A DNA stretch of 64,000 bases from Salinimicrobium nanhaiense (GCA_012038135.1 JAAVJQ010000013.1:24494-88493), one strand, 5' to 3'. Positions 14,786 through 24,318 are shown, counted from the stretch's first letter. A program made the numbers and translations. The notes: generated by a model not told the origin, from the letters alone.

Positions 14786-16572
14786 TGGCAGCAACGGTTC
14801 CTGCGGCAGAACATGATTTCTTTAAATCTAAAGTCTTAGGCCATCCCGCCGGTCTTTTCGTTCTTTTCTTTACTGAAATGTGGGAGCGGTTCTCTTTCTA
14901 CGGAATGAGAGTACTGCTCATTAATTTCCTTACAATGGCTATCGTAGGTGTGGATAATCCCGGCTGGGGCTGGAGTGCAGAGAACGCCGGAGCCCTTTTT
15001 GGAACCTATGCCGGCTTACTCTACTTAACTCCAATTGCCGGAGGTATAATTGCCGATAAGATCACAGGTTACCGCTGGGCGGTAGTGATCGGGGCAGGGA
15101 TCATGACCTTAGGACATGCCTCTATGGCGCTGGAAACAGAATTTTCCCTCTATTTTGGACTTGCGTTGCTGGTTATTGGTACCGGATTTTTTAAACCCAA
15201 TATCACTTCCATCATTTCTGAAATGTATGACGGTAAACCCGATAAAAAGGATGGGGCCTACACCATCTTTTACATGGGGGTAAATGCCGGTGCTTTCTTC
15301 GGAATGATGCTTTGCGGCTATCTGGCTGAAAGAGTTGGCTGGAGCTGGGGCTTTGGTCTCGCCGGAATTTTCATGTTGTTGGGAACCCTGCAGTTCTGGT
15401 TGGCAAAACCTCTTTTCGGAAAAATTGGAGGGGTGCCTGATAAAGCTAAAATTGCAGAAGAAACAGCTAAAGAAGAAGCATCCGGAATAAAAGACCATAG
15501 CCATAATCCATTTACGTTCTTAGATAAGATCCTGATTCTTGCCACATCGGTAATAGGGTTTCTGTACCTTATCAATGATCCCGTTTCAAGAATAGCAAAT
15601 TTAAACCTGCTTCCGGCTGTGATGCCATTTGACTTCCAGGGAGAACCATTTTCGGGACCGCTGGCTTTAGCATTGATAGGTCTGGTGATGTTCCTGGTGC
15701 TGGTTATTTCCAGGATAGCCAGGTATGCAAAAGTGGTTCGGGACAGGATGATCGCCGTGATCATTTTTGCCTTCTTTACAGTATTCTTCTGGATGTCTTT
15801 CGAGCAGGGTGCAACTTCCCTTATCATCTTCGCACGGGATTCTGTAGACCGCGTGTTGATAGGAGGAGGAGCTACCGTTTTCAATATTTTCAATACCCTG
15901 CTTACTGTGATTCCGCTCATGATCATTACGTGGGTGCTGTATTTGCTCTGGAAACAAACCTACAAGCAGGTGCTGGGGTCGAATGTTGTTCTGGTGATAT
16001 GCTTTGGGTTGATCTGGGCTATAGTGATCTGGATGTTGGTTAGGGAATTCCAGGGAGATACTACAGAGATCACCGTTTCCTGGTTCAGTATCCTTAACTC
16101 GTTCTTTATTATTGTCTTTGCTTCTTTCTTTTCTAAATGGTGGGAAAGCAAATACAATCCTTCCGCAGCATGGAAGTATAGTTTTGGGCTTATCCTACTG
16201 GGTCTTGGATTTGGATTACTGGCTTTTGGATCTTCAGGAGTGGCCGAAGGTGCCAAAGTAAGTATGGTTTGGCTTATTCTTGCCTATCTTTTCCATACAC
16301 TGGGCGAGTTGTGTTTGTCTCCGCTGGGGCTTTCTTACGTGAGTAAGCTGGTACCTGCAAGAATGATCGCCTTCATGTTCGGGATGTGGTATCTTGCTAT
16401 TGCCATAGGTAATAAGCTTGCCGGTTCCTTTGGAGGGATGATTGATGAAATTACAGAGCAGTACAGCCTTTCTGCTTTCTTCCTGATCTTTACCATCGTG
16501 CCAATTTCAGCAGGTATTTTAGTAGCCTTATTAAATCCACTGCTTAAAAAGCTAATGCACGGCGTAAAATAA
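14785..16572 (+). CDS. Proton-dependent oligopeptide transporter (POT/PTR2), second copy
   Basis: The 595-residue paralogue of the preceding gene begins with the same MAAT motif and has EMWERFSFYG at about residues 31-40. GGIIADKITGYR and YTIFYMGVNAGAFFG follow. It has a longer central cytoplasmic loop (about 215-250, rich in Lys/Glu and ending in KDHSHNPF). The two proteins differ widely outside the motifs, so the duplication is old and substrate ranges may differ. The start overlaps the stop of the first copy by 1 bp, and a terminator follows. Confidence 0.92.
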   Translation: MAATVPAAEHDFFKSKVLGHPAGLFVLFFTEMWERFSFYGMRVLLINFLTMAIVGVDNPGWGWSAENAGALFGTYAGLLYLTPIAGGIIADKITGYRWAVVIGAGIMTLGHASMALETEFSLYFGLALLVIGTGFFKPNITSIISEMYDGKPDKKDGAYTIFYMGVNAGAFFGMMLCGYLAERVGWSWGFGLAGIFMLLGTLQFWLAKPLFGKIGGVPDKAKIAEETAKEEASGIKDHSHNPFTFLDKILILATSVIGFLYLINDPVSRIANLNLLPAVMPFDFQGEPFSGPLALALIGLVMFLVLVISRIARYAKVVRDRMIAVIIFAFFTVFFWMSFEQGATSLIIFARDSVDRVLIGGGATVFNIFNTLLTVIPLMIITWVLYLLWKQTYKQVLGSNVVLVICFGLIWAIVIWMLVREFQGDTTEITVSWFSILNSFFIIVFASFFSKWWESKYNPSAAWKYSFGLILLGLGFGLLAFGSSGVAEGAKVSMVWLILAYLFHTLGELCLSPLGLSYVSKLVPARMIAFMFGMWYLAIAIGNKLAGSFGGMIDEITEQYSLSAFFLIFTIVPISAGILVALLNPLLKKLMHGVK

Positions 16573-16593
16573 TTCCGTTCAAAAATGCTATTT

Positions 16594-16626
16594 TTACGCC
16601 CTCTTCAAGAGGGCGTAATTTTTTAT
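16594..16626 (+). terminator. Intrinsic terminator after the peptide-transport genes
   Basis: TTACGCCCTCTT (16594-16605) pairs with AAGAGGGCGTAA (16607-16618), then a T run. It separates the transporter genes from the thioredoxin-like gene. Confidence 0.8.
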
Positions 16627-16664
16627 AAATTAGGTATGACTATTGCGTAGATGGAAGAAAAAGC

Positions 16665-17216
16665 ATGAAAAGATATATACTCACCTTTTTGATCCTTATT
16701 GCCGCTGGATCTTCGGGGATTTCCCAGGAGATCAAATGGATGAGCATGAATGATGCTCTCGCTGCGCAAAAGAAGCAACCGAAAAAGATATTTATGGATG
16801 CCTATACCGTCTGGTGTGGCCCCTGTAAATTACTTGATAAAAATACTTTTTCTAATAAAGACGTGGCTGCTTATATCAACAAGCACTACTACCCGGTAAA
16901 GTTTAATGCTGAAGGCACCGAAGCAATAAATTACAGAGATCTTACCTTTACCAATCCGGATCATGATCCAAACAGGAAAGGCCGCAACAGTACACATCAA
17001 TTTGCACGAGCTATGAAAATCACAGGCTACCCCAGCCTGATTTTCTTCGACGAAAAAGGGGATTTGATAGGACCTATACCGGGATATCGCAATCCTCATC
17101 AAATAGAATTGTTTCTTAAGTTGTTCAAGGACGAAGATTATAAGCAGATCAACACTCCCGAAGCTTTTAAGGCTTATTCTGAAGCCTTCAAGAATGAATT
17201 CACGGTTTCCAACTAA
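16665..17216 (+). CDS. Secreted thioredoxin-family protein
   Basis: The 183-residue protein has a signal peptide (about residues 1-21, ending SGISQ) and a thioredoxin fold. The active site WCGPC is at residues 50-54 and the cis-Pro in GYPSLIFFDEKG. An insertion of about 25 residues (NYRDLTFTNPDHDPNRKGRN) lies between the active site and the cis-Pro strand. It is likely a periplasmic disulfide reductase or oxidoreductase; partners are not identifiable. It lies behind a terminator, so it is probably transcribed separately. It ends 6 bp from the convergent comEC stop. Confidence 0.85.
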   Translation: MKRYILTFLILIAAGSSGISQEIKWMSMNDALAAQKKQPKKIFMDAYTVWCGPCKLLDKNTFSNKDVAAYINKHYYPVKFNAEGTEAINYRDLTFTNPDHDPNRKGRNSTHQFARAMKITGYPSLIFFDEKGDLIGPIPGYRNPHQIELFLKLFKDEDYKQINTPEAFKAYSEAFKNEFTVSN

Positions 17217-17222
17217 ACCAGA

Positions 17223-19280
17223 TCAGTCCTCAAAGGTTATCAAGACAGTATCTGTGAGGACTCTTGACTTCAATAAGTAAGCTCCATCTTCCCCGGTGTA
17301 GTGAAACCGAATTCCATTTTCTTCTGCAGTTTCCCTCCATTTCACCACCAGGGTTCTATAATTGCTGCCATCTGCAATTATTGCTGAAGGCTTTACATGC
17401 TCAATCACTCGTTCCACATTAATTCTGGGACTGTTGCTGAGCAGTAAAAGATTTTCCTTCGGAATTTGCTTCGGAAGGATTCCTGTGCTGTCAAGCAGGA
17501 TCAAAAAATGACCTTTCTGAAGATAAATATTCTGAAGTGGTTTTTGCTCAATTTCTGAAACACTCTCCCCAACCTGGTAATTTTTGATCATAGCCAATTC
17601 CTCCACCGCACCTGAAGAATTGTGGTAAAGCTGCAACTTCTTTTCTTCAACTTTCCCGATCATGGAGTTGCGGCTTCTGTGAAAAACGATCAGTTCATCT
17701 TCTGTCGCCGTCTGCTGAAAAATGTAAACCGCCTGAATTATGATTACAGATGATAAAACCGCTAAAAGTTTTCTGTAGCTGAAGGATTTCAATAACATGA
17801 AAGTCAATAAAATTAAAAGATACCAGGCCCAAACTTCCGTCAGGCTAAAAGGTATATCTCTAAATAGAAACTTTTCCTGCGAAGCTATTGCTTCAACCGT
17901 CGTGTTAAGCACAAAGATGATGAGCTCGTAAGTTTTGACAAGGAAAGAAGGTAAGAGTCCGGCCAGCGCTAAAATAAGCACCAGCACGCCCAAAATAAGA
18001 ATAATGCCAAGGAACGGAAGGATAATAAGATTGGAAAGAAAAAAGAGTCCGGGGAACTGATGAAAATAAAACAAACTGAGGGGCAGTACGCCAATTTGTG
18101 CGGCTATGGTCACTGTGAGCAGATCCCAAAAATACTTTCCGGTTCTGGTTGTTGGCTCCCATAGTTCCAGCAACAGCGGCCTTAGCAATACAATGGAGAT
18201 TACAGCCGCATAGCTCAGCTGAAATCCAACTTCAAAGATCCACTGCGGCTTAATGAGTAACAGTAGCATAAGAGATAGAAAAACTGAATTTAGAGTACCG
18301 GTGCGGCGTTTGATCTGCATCCCCACCGCTACAAAGCTGAACATGGTAACCGCCCGCACCACCGAAGGAGACAGTCCTGCCAGTACTGCAAATCCCCAAA
18401 GGCTGAGGATGACCAGCAAAGTCTTAATGAATTTACCTTTTTGGAATCTGTCAAATGGAGCAAACAGCCAATTGAGAATTAGCAGAATGATCCCCACATG
18501 CAGCCCTGATACAGCCAAAATATGAATAGCCCCGGCTGCAGCGAAGTTGTTATAAGTTTCGATCGAGATATCCTGTTTTTGACCTAGGAGCAGCGCCTGG
18601 ACGATCGCCAGCTCTTCAGATCCAAAATTCCTCTTCTGTAATGCCGCAGTGATCTGCTTCCGGAGTTTTGCGGCGGCTGTCTTGAGATCTGAACTTTCCC
18701 CCGGAACCTGCCTGTAAACTCCGTTTCTGAGGTTGATCTGCCTGTCTGCTCCCTTCCTGCTCATAAATTCAGCATAGTCGAACTGATGAGGATTAAGAGG
18801 AGAAGGGATAAGCTCAGGAGTTGCGGAAACCAGGAATTCTTTCCCTTCCAAAAAAGGCATTTTTAAAGAGTCTTTCGGTTGGAGCAGGAGCACCTTTCCA
18901 TGGGAGGATTGTCCATTGACCGATTGAACTTCAGCAATGAATTTGTGGTTGTAGAGATCCGGCTTCAGGGATTCTTTGATGCGGAGCTGCAGCAGGGGAA
19001 ATGCTTCCGATGAAATGAAGTTGAGATAATGCCGCGGCTGGTTTTGCGGGAGATTAAGGCTGGTAACGAAAATTCCGAGGAGAAAGAAGAGGAGGAAAGT
19101 GGAGCTTCCGAAGAAAGCATCGGGGAATAATATCTTTTTAGCACGAAAATAAGCGACCAAAAATAACAACAGCCCAAACAAGAGGGCCAAAAATGCCATT
19201 TTAAGGGGCAGTTCCAAATAAAATCCTATGCTTATGCCCAGCAACAGCAAGAGGCAAAGTCGAATGATAGCGGTGTTCAA
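17223..19280 (-). CDS. comEC: ComEC/Rec2-family DNA-uptake channel protein
   Basis: The 685-residue membrane protein has an N-terminal helical pair (1-65) and a DUF4131-type OB-like domain (about 70-200). The Competence domain with many helices spans about 225-515 and includes HILAVSGLHVGIILL, the family's strongest motif. The C-terminal part (about 530-685) sits where canonical ComEC has a metallo-beta-lactamase domain. It lacks the HxHxDH metal site, so the nuclease function appears absent. It is the last gene of the minus-strand surE-lpxB run, 36 bp after the NlpC/P60 gene. The likely role is single-strand DNA transport in natural transformation. Confidence 0.9.
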   Translation of the reverse strand: MNTAIIRLCLLLLLGISIGFYLELPLKMAFLALLFGLLLFLVAYFRAKKILFPDAFFGSSTFLLFFLLGIFVTSLNLPQNQPRHYLNFISSEAFPLLQLRIKESLKPDLYNHKFIAEVQSVNGQSSHGKVLLLQPKDSLKMPFLEGKEFLVSATPELIPSPLNPHQFDYAEFMSRKGADRQINLRNGVYRQVPGESSDLKTAAAKLRKQITAALQKRNFGSEELAIVQALLLGQKQDISIETYNNFAAAGAIHILAVSGLHVGIILLILNWLFAPFDRFQKGKFIKTLLVILSLWGFAVLAGLSPSVVRAVTMFSFVAVGMQIKRRTGTLNSVFLSLMLLLLIKPQWIFEVGFQLSYAAVISIVLLRPLLLELWEPTTRTGKYFWDLLTVTIAAQIGVLPLSLFYFHQFPGLFFLSNLIILPFLGIILILGVLVLILALAGLLPSFLVKTYELIIFVLNTTVEAIASQEKFLFRDIPFSLTEVWAWYLLILLTFMLLKSFSYRKLLAVLSSVIIIQAVYIFQQTATEDELIVFHRSRNSMIGKVEEKKLQLYHNSSGAVEELAMIKNYQVGESVSEIEQKPLQNIYLQKGHFLILLDSTGILPKQIPKENLLLLSNSPRINVERVIEHVKPSAIIADGSNYRTLVVKWRETAEENGIRFHYTGEDGAYLLKSRVLTDTVLITFED

Positions 19281-19316
19281 TTAATTATTTCCCAGGGTTT
19301 TACCTAAGATAATAAT

Positions 19317-19865
19317 TTAAAGAATGCGACGGGCCATCACGAAATGATCGCGCCAGTAATTTTCATTAAGGGCAGAAACTATAACGCCGCGGGAGGTGCT
19401 GGAGTGGATAAAATAGATCTGGTCGCCCTCAAGTTCAACCACCAAACCAACATGATTTATGACTTTTTTGCGCCTGTCGGTCTTAAAAAAGAGCAGATCA
19501 CCGGTCTTTACCTGTTCAAGATCCAATTCTTCTCCCAAAAGTGCCATGTCACGGGAGGAGCGGGGAAGAGCGATCTCCTGCGTGAGAAAAGCGGTGTAAA
19601 CGAGCCCCGAGCAATCCATTCCTTCCGGGGTTGTGCCACCATATTTATATTTTGTACCCAGGAATTGCATGGCGTGATCTATAATGCTGAATTCCTCCCG
19701 GGTGATTTCAGGCTCATCTTCAATTTCTACAAAATCCGGAAGGGAAGCATATTGTTGCTTTTGCACTTTAGGAATTTCTTCAGAAGAAGTAGTGATCCCT
19801 TTCCTGGCGCCACAGGAAGTGAGGGTAAAAATGAGGACCAGAAATGTCATTTTTAAACCTCTCAT
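19317..19865 (-). CDS. NlpC/P60 (C40) peptidoglycan hydrolase lipoprotein
   Basis: The 182-residue lipoprotein (TSC lipobox, Cys18) has a C-terminal NlpC/P60 domain. The catalytic Cys85 is in GMDCSGLVY, His138 in INHVGLVV, and the third polar residue is His154 in FIHSSTS. The domain cleaves the D-Glu to diamino-acid bond of peptide stems. Its ATG overlaps the lpxB stop (ATGA). An alternative internal start at MTFLVLIF would give a shorter, equally plausible signal peptide. Confidence 0.9.
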   Translation of the reverse strand: MRGLKMTFLVLIFTLTSCGARKGITTSSEEIPKVQKQQYASLPDFVEIEDEPEITREEFSIIDHAMQFLGTKYKYGGTTPEGMDCSGLVYTAFLTQEIALPRSSRDMALLGEELDLEQVKTGDLLFFKTDRRKKVINHVGLVVELEGDQIYFIHSSTSRGVIVSALNENYWRDHFVMARRIL

Positions 19866-20980
19866 GATCCCGAAATTTTTTGGTAAATAAGCTGAGCTGT
19901 CTTTTCACTGGCCCCTTTGCCGCCAAGTTTTTGCTCCAGTTCATAATAATCGCTGAAGATCTTTTTCCTGTGCTCTTTATTCAGGATCCTGGCCAGTTCT
20001 TTTTTTAGATTCTTCCGGTTAAGATCATCCTGGATAAGCTCTTTTACCACTTCCCGATCCATTATGAGATTGACCAGGGAGATGTAATCAAGATTGATGA
20101 CGCGTTTTGCGATCTGGTAGGAGATGAAATTGCCTTTATAACAGACTACTTCCGGCACTTTTAAAAGGGCGGTTTCCAGGGTGGCAGTGCCCGAGGTCAC
20201 CAATGCTGCAGTAGAAATTTCCAGCACATCATAGGTCCTGTTCATCACCAGGTGAACGTTCTTCTTTTTTATAAAGGGTTTGTAAAATTCCTTTTCCTGG
20301 CTTGGTGCGCCGGCGATGACGAATTGATAATCCTTAAAATCATCGGTGACGCTTAGCATGATCTCCAGCATTTTTGAGATCTCCTGTTTTCTGCTTCCGG
20401 GTAATAAAGCGATCACCGGCCTTTCATCCAGGTTATACTCTTTTTTGATCTTTTCTAAATCTACAGGGGACCTGTCTGCAATAGCGTCGATAAGCGGATG
20501 ACCTACAAAATTGACTTTGTATTTATGTTTATCTTCATAAAACTCCTTTTCAAAAGGCAGGATCACATACATCTCATCAATATCCCGCTGAATGTCCTTG
20601 ATCCTGTTCTCTTTCCAGGCCCAGATCTGCGGAGAGATGTAAAAATGCGTTTTATAACCTTCTTTTCTTGCCCATTTTGCAATGCGCAGGTTAAATCCCG
20701 GGTAATCAACGAAAATGATCACATCGGGATTCCAGGATTTAATGTCATCCTTACAAAAGGAAATATTTTTAAGGATGGTGCGCAGATTCATGAGCACTTC
20801 AGCAAAGCCCATGAAGGCAAGATCCCGGTAATGTTTGACGGGTTTACCACCTTCAGCTTCCATAAGATCCCCACCCCAAAATCTGAATTGTGCATCGGGA
20901 TCGGTCTTCTTCAGCGCCTTCATCAAATTGGCTGCGTGTAGGTCTCCTGAAGCTTCTCCTGCTATGATGTAGTACTTCAT
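19862..20980 (-). CDS. lpxB: Lipid-A-disaccharide synthase
   Basis: LpxB joins UDP-diacylglucosamine to lipid X to form the lipid A disaccharide. The 372-residue length and family motifs fit: MKYYIIAGEASGDLHAANLM at the N-terminus, VDYPGFNLR, YISPQIWAWKENR, LLPGSRKQEI and TSGTATLETAL. It sits between a small membrane protein (2 bp gap) and the NlpC/P60 gene (4-bp overlap). The surE-lpxB neighbourhood links it to envelope stress and LPS assembly. Confidence 0.96.
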   Translation of the reverse strand: MKYYIIAGEASGDLHAANLMKALKKTDPDAQFRFWGGDLMEAEGGKPVKHYRDLAFMGFAEVLMNLRTILKNISFCKDDIKSWNPDVIIFVDYPGFNLRIAKWARKEGYKTHFYISPQIWAWKENRIKDIQRDIDEMYVILPFEKEFYEDKHKYKVNFVGHPLIDAIADRSPVDLEKIKKEYNLDERPVIALLPGSRKQEISKMLEIMLSVTDDFKDYQFVIAGAPSQEKEFYKPFIKKKNVHLVMNRTYDVLEISTAALVTSGTATLETALLKVPEVVCYKGNFISYQIAKRVINLDYISLVNLIMDREVVKELIQDDLNRKNLKKELARILNKEHRKKIFSDYYELEQKLGGKGASEKTAQLIYQKISGS

Positions 20981-20982
20981 AT

Positions 20983-21264
20983 TTACACCAGCTTTATTAG
21001 GGCAATGACCAGGGCGGCAACAATGGAAGCCATCAAAACCCCGCGTGCCCTGTAGGTCATTTCCTTTTTTAGGAAAACGAAAAATGGAAGGAAATTAAGA
21101 ATAGCACCTGCCGTGATCAAAGTGCCTATAAAATCCCCTTTTACAGACTCCTGAAAGGTTTCTATTATGGAAATTTCAGAAAATATGAGGATATAGATCA
21201 ACATGCCAAGAAGGTTTGTGCCTATGCCTGTTAAAAATCCTATGAAGATCTCCTTTTTAATCAT
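20983..21264 (-). CDS. Small three-helix membrane protein, unknown function
   Basis: A 93-residue hydrophobic protein with three likely membrane helices (about residues 8-29, 46-64 and 75-92) and a short basic loop (KKEMTYRARG). It overlaps the surE end by 8 bp and ends 2 bp before lpxB, so it is translationally tied to both. No family function is recognised. The conserved-looking position next to lpxB suggests an accessory role in the envelope, which is inference only. Confidence 0.75.
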   Translation of the reverse strand: MIKKEIFIGFLTGIGTNLLGMLIYILIFSEISIIETFQESVKGDFIGTLITAGAILNFLPFFVFLKKEMTYRARGVLMASIVAALVIALIKLV

Positions 21265-22039
21265 TGAGATCCCAGCTGTTTAAATCCTTTAAAAAAGTGT
21301 GGGCCGTAAGATCGAATTGTACGGGAACTACGGAAACATATCCCTTAGAAAGGGCATGTTCATCACTGTCTTCCCCTTCATCTTCATTGACAAACCTGCC
21401 GGTAAGCCAGTAATAATCCCGCCCCTGCGGATTGGTTCTTTTGTCAAATTCTTCCTCCCAGCGAGCGTTAGCCTGTCTGCATACTTTTATCCCTTTGATC
21501 TCCGATTCCTTTAACTTCGGAAGGTTCACATTCAGGACCACACCTTTGGGCAATCCGTGTTTAAGGACCTGCCTTGTAATGCGCTTCACAAATTTTTTGC
21601 TGGGCTCAAAATCGGCAGTCAGCGAGTAATCCAGCAGGGAAAAACCAATTGCCGGAATCCCTTCAATCCCTGCTTCTACTGCAGCACTCATGGTGCCCGA
21701 ATAGATCACGTTGATCGAAGAGTTAGAGCCGTGATTGATCCCGCTAACACAAAGATCGGGTTTGCGGTGGAGGATCTCCTGGGTGGCGATCTTTACACAA
21801 TCGGCCGGAGTTCCTGAACAGCTGTATTCTTTGTGTTTATAATTTTCTTTTACCGTAACCGGATCACAAAAGAGGGTGTCGCTAATAGTGATCGCATGTC
21901 CCATTCCGCTTTGTGGGCTATCGGGTGCTACCACGATCACATCTCCCAATTGTTTCATTACATCGATAAGAGCTCTTATTCCGGGGGCGGTTATTCCGTC
22001 ATCATTTGTAACTAAGATCAGCGGTTTTTCCTGCGACAT
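21257..22039 (-). CDS. surE: 5'/3'-nucleotidase SurE
   Basis: SurE removes phosphate from nucleoside monophosphates and acts in stationary-phase survival. The 260-residue protein carries ILVTNDDGITAPG (metal ligands Asp13, Asp14), APDSPQSGMGHAIT, CSGTPADCVK, VSGINHGSN (metal-binding Asn) and YSGTMSAAVEG-like YSGTMSAAVEAG. It is the first gene of a five-gene minus-strand unit ending with comEC. It is divergent from the C-terminal processing protease gene. Confidence 0.96.
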   Translation of the reverse strand: MSQEKPLILVTNDDGITAPGIRALIDVMKQLGDVIVVAPDSPQSGMGHAITISDTLFCDPVTVKENYKHKEYSCSGTPADCVKIATQEILHRKPDLCVSGINHGSNSSINVIYSGTMSAAVEAGIEGIPAIGFSLLDYSLTADFEPSKKFVKRITRQVLKHGLPKGVVLNVNLPKLKESEIKGIKVCRQANARWEEEFDKRTNPQGRDYYWLTGRFVNEDEGEDSDEHALSKGYVSVVPVQFDLTAHTFLKDLNSWDLND

Positions 22040-22129
22040 TGTGAAAATTTTATGGCTGCTAAATTAAATTAAAATCCTGAGGAAAGCGTTATATTCGTAA
22101 ATTAACAAAAATGCTCCTAACTTCATAAG

Positions 22130-22145
22130 TTGGCATAGTTTTTAC
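22130..22145 (+). promoter_or_regulatory. Candidate sigma-54 (-24/-12) promoter of the S41 protease gene
   Basis: TTGGCATAGTTTTTAC has the -24 GG at 22132-22133 and an AC in the -12 position exactly ten bases later (consensus GG-N10-GC). Only one core base departs from TTGGCAYRNNNNTTGC. Predicted start about 22157, just before the ATG at 22165. No TAnnTTTG box was found in this interval. Confidence 0.5.
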
Positions 22146-22164
22146 TGTACAACAGGTATATTTA

Positions 22165-24318
22165 ATGATGAAAATACATAGCATAATGAGAAGGAATTAT
22201 AAACTACTGGTGTTGGTATTACTCTTTGCCGCAGCTTCGTGCAGTTTTACCACTAAGACATTTAATGACCCCAATAAAGACAAAACTTTAATTGAGTTGA
22301 TCACCTATGTTTTGCAGAACGGTCATTATGACGCCAAGGAGGTTAACGATTCTTTTTCTACTGAAGTTTATAAAGACTATCTGGAAGCTCTGGATCCTTT
22401 AAAAAGGTACTTCTATTCCAGTGATATAGAGGAATTCAAGCAATATGAGACCCTTATCGATGATGAGATCAAGAATTCTGAGATCAACTTCTTTGATCTA
22501 ACCCACACCCGTCTTGTTGAACGTATGAAGGAAGCCGAAGGTATGTACCAGGAGATCCTGGAGAAACCTTTTGATTTCAGCAAAAAAGAGGTGCTGGATA
22601 CAGACTATAGTAATAGGGGCTATGTCAATAATGAAAAGGAGATGCGCGAAAGATGGAGAAAGCAATTAAAGTTCTCGGCAGTTTCCAATTTTTATGATAA
22701 GAAGAAAGAACAGGAGCAGGAGTTAAAGAACAACCCAGATCATAAGGTTAAGAGTGATACAGAACTTGAAAAAGAAGCCAGAGAACTTACTTTAAATTCT
22801 CTTGAAGAATACTTCGATTTTAGCAATGATCTTGAGCGTAAAGATTGGTTCTCGGTCTATGTTAACGCTATTGTAGAAGAATTCGATCCACACACCTTTT
22901 ATTTCGCACCTCAGGACAAAGATCGTTTTGATATGGCGATGAGCGGAAAACTTGAAGGGATTGGCGCCAGGCTGCAAAAGAAGAATGACAATGTGAAAAT
23001 CGTCGAAGTAATCTCCGGAGGCCCTGCGTGGAGAGGAGAAGAAGTAGAAGTTGGTGACGAGATCATTAAGGTTAAACAGGAAGATGAAAAAGAACCGGTA
23101 AGCGTCGTGGGAATGCGGCTTGATGATGCGGTTAATCTCATAAAAGGTCCTAAAGGAACTAAAGTTACCCTTACCCTGAAAAAAGTAGACGGAACCATTA
23201 AAGATGTGAAGATCACACGGGATGTTGTGGAGATCGAAGAGACCTATGCAAAGGCTGCTTTGGTGGAAAAGAATGAGCGCATGTATGGAGTGATCAACCT
23301 GCCGAAGTTCTACTTCGATATGGATAATTATTCTGAAAGAAATGCGGCTTCAGATGTGAAGAAGGAGATCATAAGACTTAAGAAAGAAGGAATGGACGGT
23401 TTAGTACTTGACCTTAGGAATAACGGAGGAGGCTCCCTTAAGACCGTTGTTGATATCGCCGGATTATTTATAAAAGAAGGTCCTATAGTGCAGGTAAAAT
23501 CAAAACTTGACGGGCAGGAAGTATTAAAAGATAATGATCCTTCTGTGCTTTGGGATGGCCCGCTTGTGATCCTTGTGAATGAACTTTCCGCTTCGGCATC
23601 AGAGATTCTTGCAGCTGCGATGCAGGATTATAAAAGAGCAATTGTAATTGGAAGTAAACAAACCTATGGAAAAGGTACTGTGCAAAATGTACTTGACCTC
23701 AACCGTTGGGTTAGAAATAATGACCTTGGGGACCTTGGAGCTTTAAAGATCACCACCCAAAAATTTTACAGGGTGAATGGTGGCTCCACACAGCTTGAAG
23801 GTGTTAAGAGTGACGTTGTTGTTCCGGACCGTTATTCCTTTATCGACATAGGAGAAAAGGACCAGGAGAACCCACTGCCATGGGATCAGATAGAACCAGC
23901 CAGCTATAAGGTTTGGGAGGGTTATATTGACTTCGAGGAGACTCTGGAGAATAGTAAAAGAAGAATGGCTCAAAACCAACACATAGATCTTATCAGGGAA
24001 AATGCCGAATGGATCAGGGATCAGAGAGATAATACTACTTTCCCTCTTAATTTTGAAGATTACAGCAAAGAAATGGATCTAAATGAGGAGCAGGCAAAGA
24101 AATTTGACCAGATATCTGAGTACAAGTCCAATCTTACCTATAACTCTTTACCGTATGAAAAAGAACTGTTTACTGTGGATACAACCCTTGCAGAAAAAAG
24201 GGAAAGATGGCACAAGAGTTTAACCAGTGATATCTATATGGAAGAAGCAGTAAACGTGCTGGAAGACCTAAAGGTGAACAACATCAAAAAATCGGGTGTT
24301 GCGAATATCAAGAACTAA
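22165..24318 (+). CDS. C-terminal processing peptidase (S41, Tsp/Prc type)
   Basis: The 717-residue lipoprotein (LLFAAASC near residue 26) follows the Tsp/Prc layout. A helical N-domain is followed by a PDZ domain (about 265-350, GIGARLQKKNDNVKIVEVISGGPAW). The S41 catalytic core has Ser in ELSASASEILAAA (about 477) and Lys in TYGKGTVQ (about 502). A long C-terminal helical region of DUF3340 type completes it. It trims C-termini of periplasmic proteins such as murein-enzyme partners. A second in-frame ATG at 22186 gives a more typical signal peptide. It is monocistronic with a terminator behind it. Confidence 0.93.
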   Translation: MMKIHSIMRRNYKLLVLVLLFAAASCSFTTKTFNDPNKDKTLIELITYVLQNGHYDAKEVNDSFSTEVYKDYLEALDPLKRYFYSSDIEEFKQYETLIDDEIKNSEINFFDLTHTRLVERMKEAEGMYQEILEKPFDFSKKEVLDTDYSNRGYVNNEKEMRERWRKQLKFSAVSNFYDKKKEQEQELKNNPDHKVKSDTELEKEARELTLNSLEEYFDFSNDLERKDWFSVYVNAIVEEFDPHTFYFAPQDKDRFDMAMSGKLEGIGARLQKKNDNVKIVEVISGGPAWRGEEVEVGDEIIKVKQEDEKEPVSVVGMRLDDAVNLIKGPKGTKVTLTLKKVDGTIKDVKITRDVVEIEETYAKAALVEKNERMYGVINLPKFYFDMDNYSERNAASDVKKEIIRLKKEGMDGLVLDLRNNGGGSLKTVVDIAGLFIKEGPIVQVKSKLDGQEVLKDNDPSVLWDGPLVILVNELSASASEILAAAMQDYKRAIVIGSKQTYGKGTVQNVLDLNRWVRNNDLGDLGALKITTQKFYRVNGGSTQLEGVKSDVVVPDRYSFIDIGEKDQENPLPWDQIEPASYKVWEGYIDFEETLENSKRRMAQNQHIDLIRENAEWIRDQRDNTTFPLNFEDYSKEMDLNEEQAKKFDQISEYKSNLTYNSLPYEKELFTVDTTLAEKRERWHKSLTSDIYMEEAVNVLEDLKVNNIKKSGVANIKN

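Noticed and set aside
15318..15926. 202-codon open frame opposite the second POT transporter
   Set aside because: Antisense shadow of a clear membrane protein; no motif.
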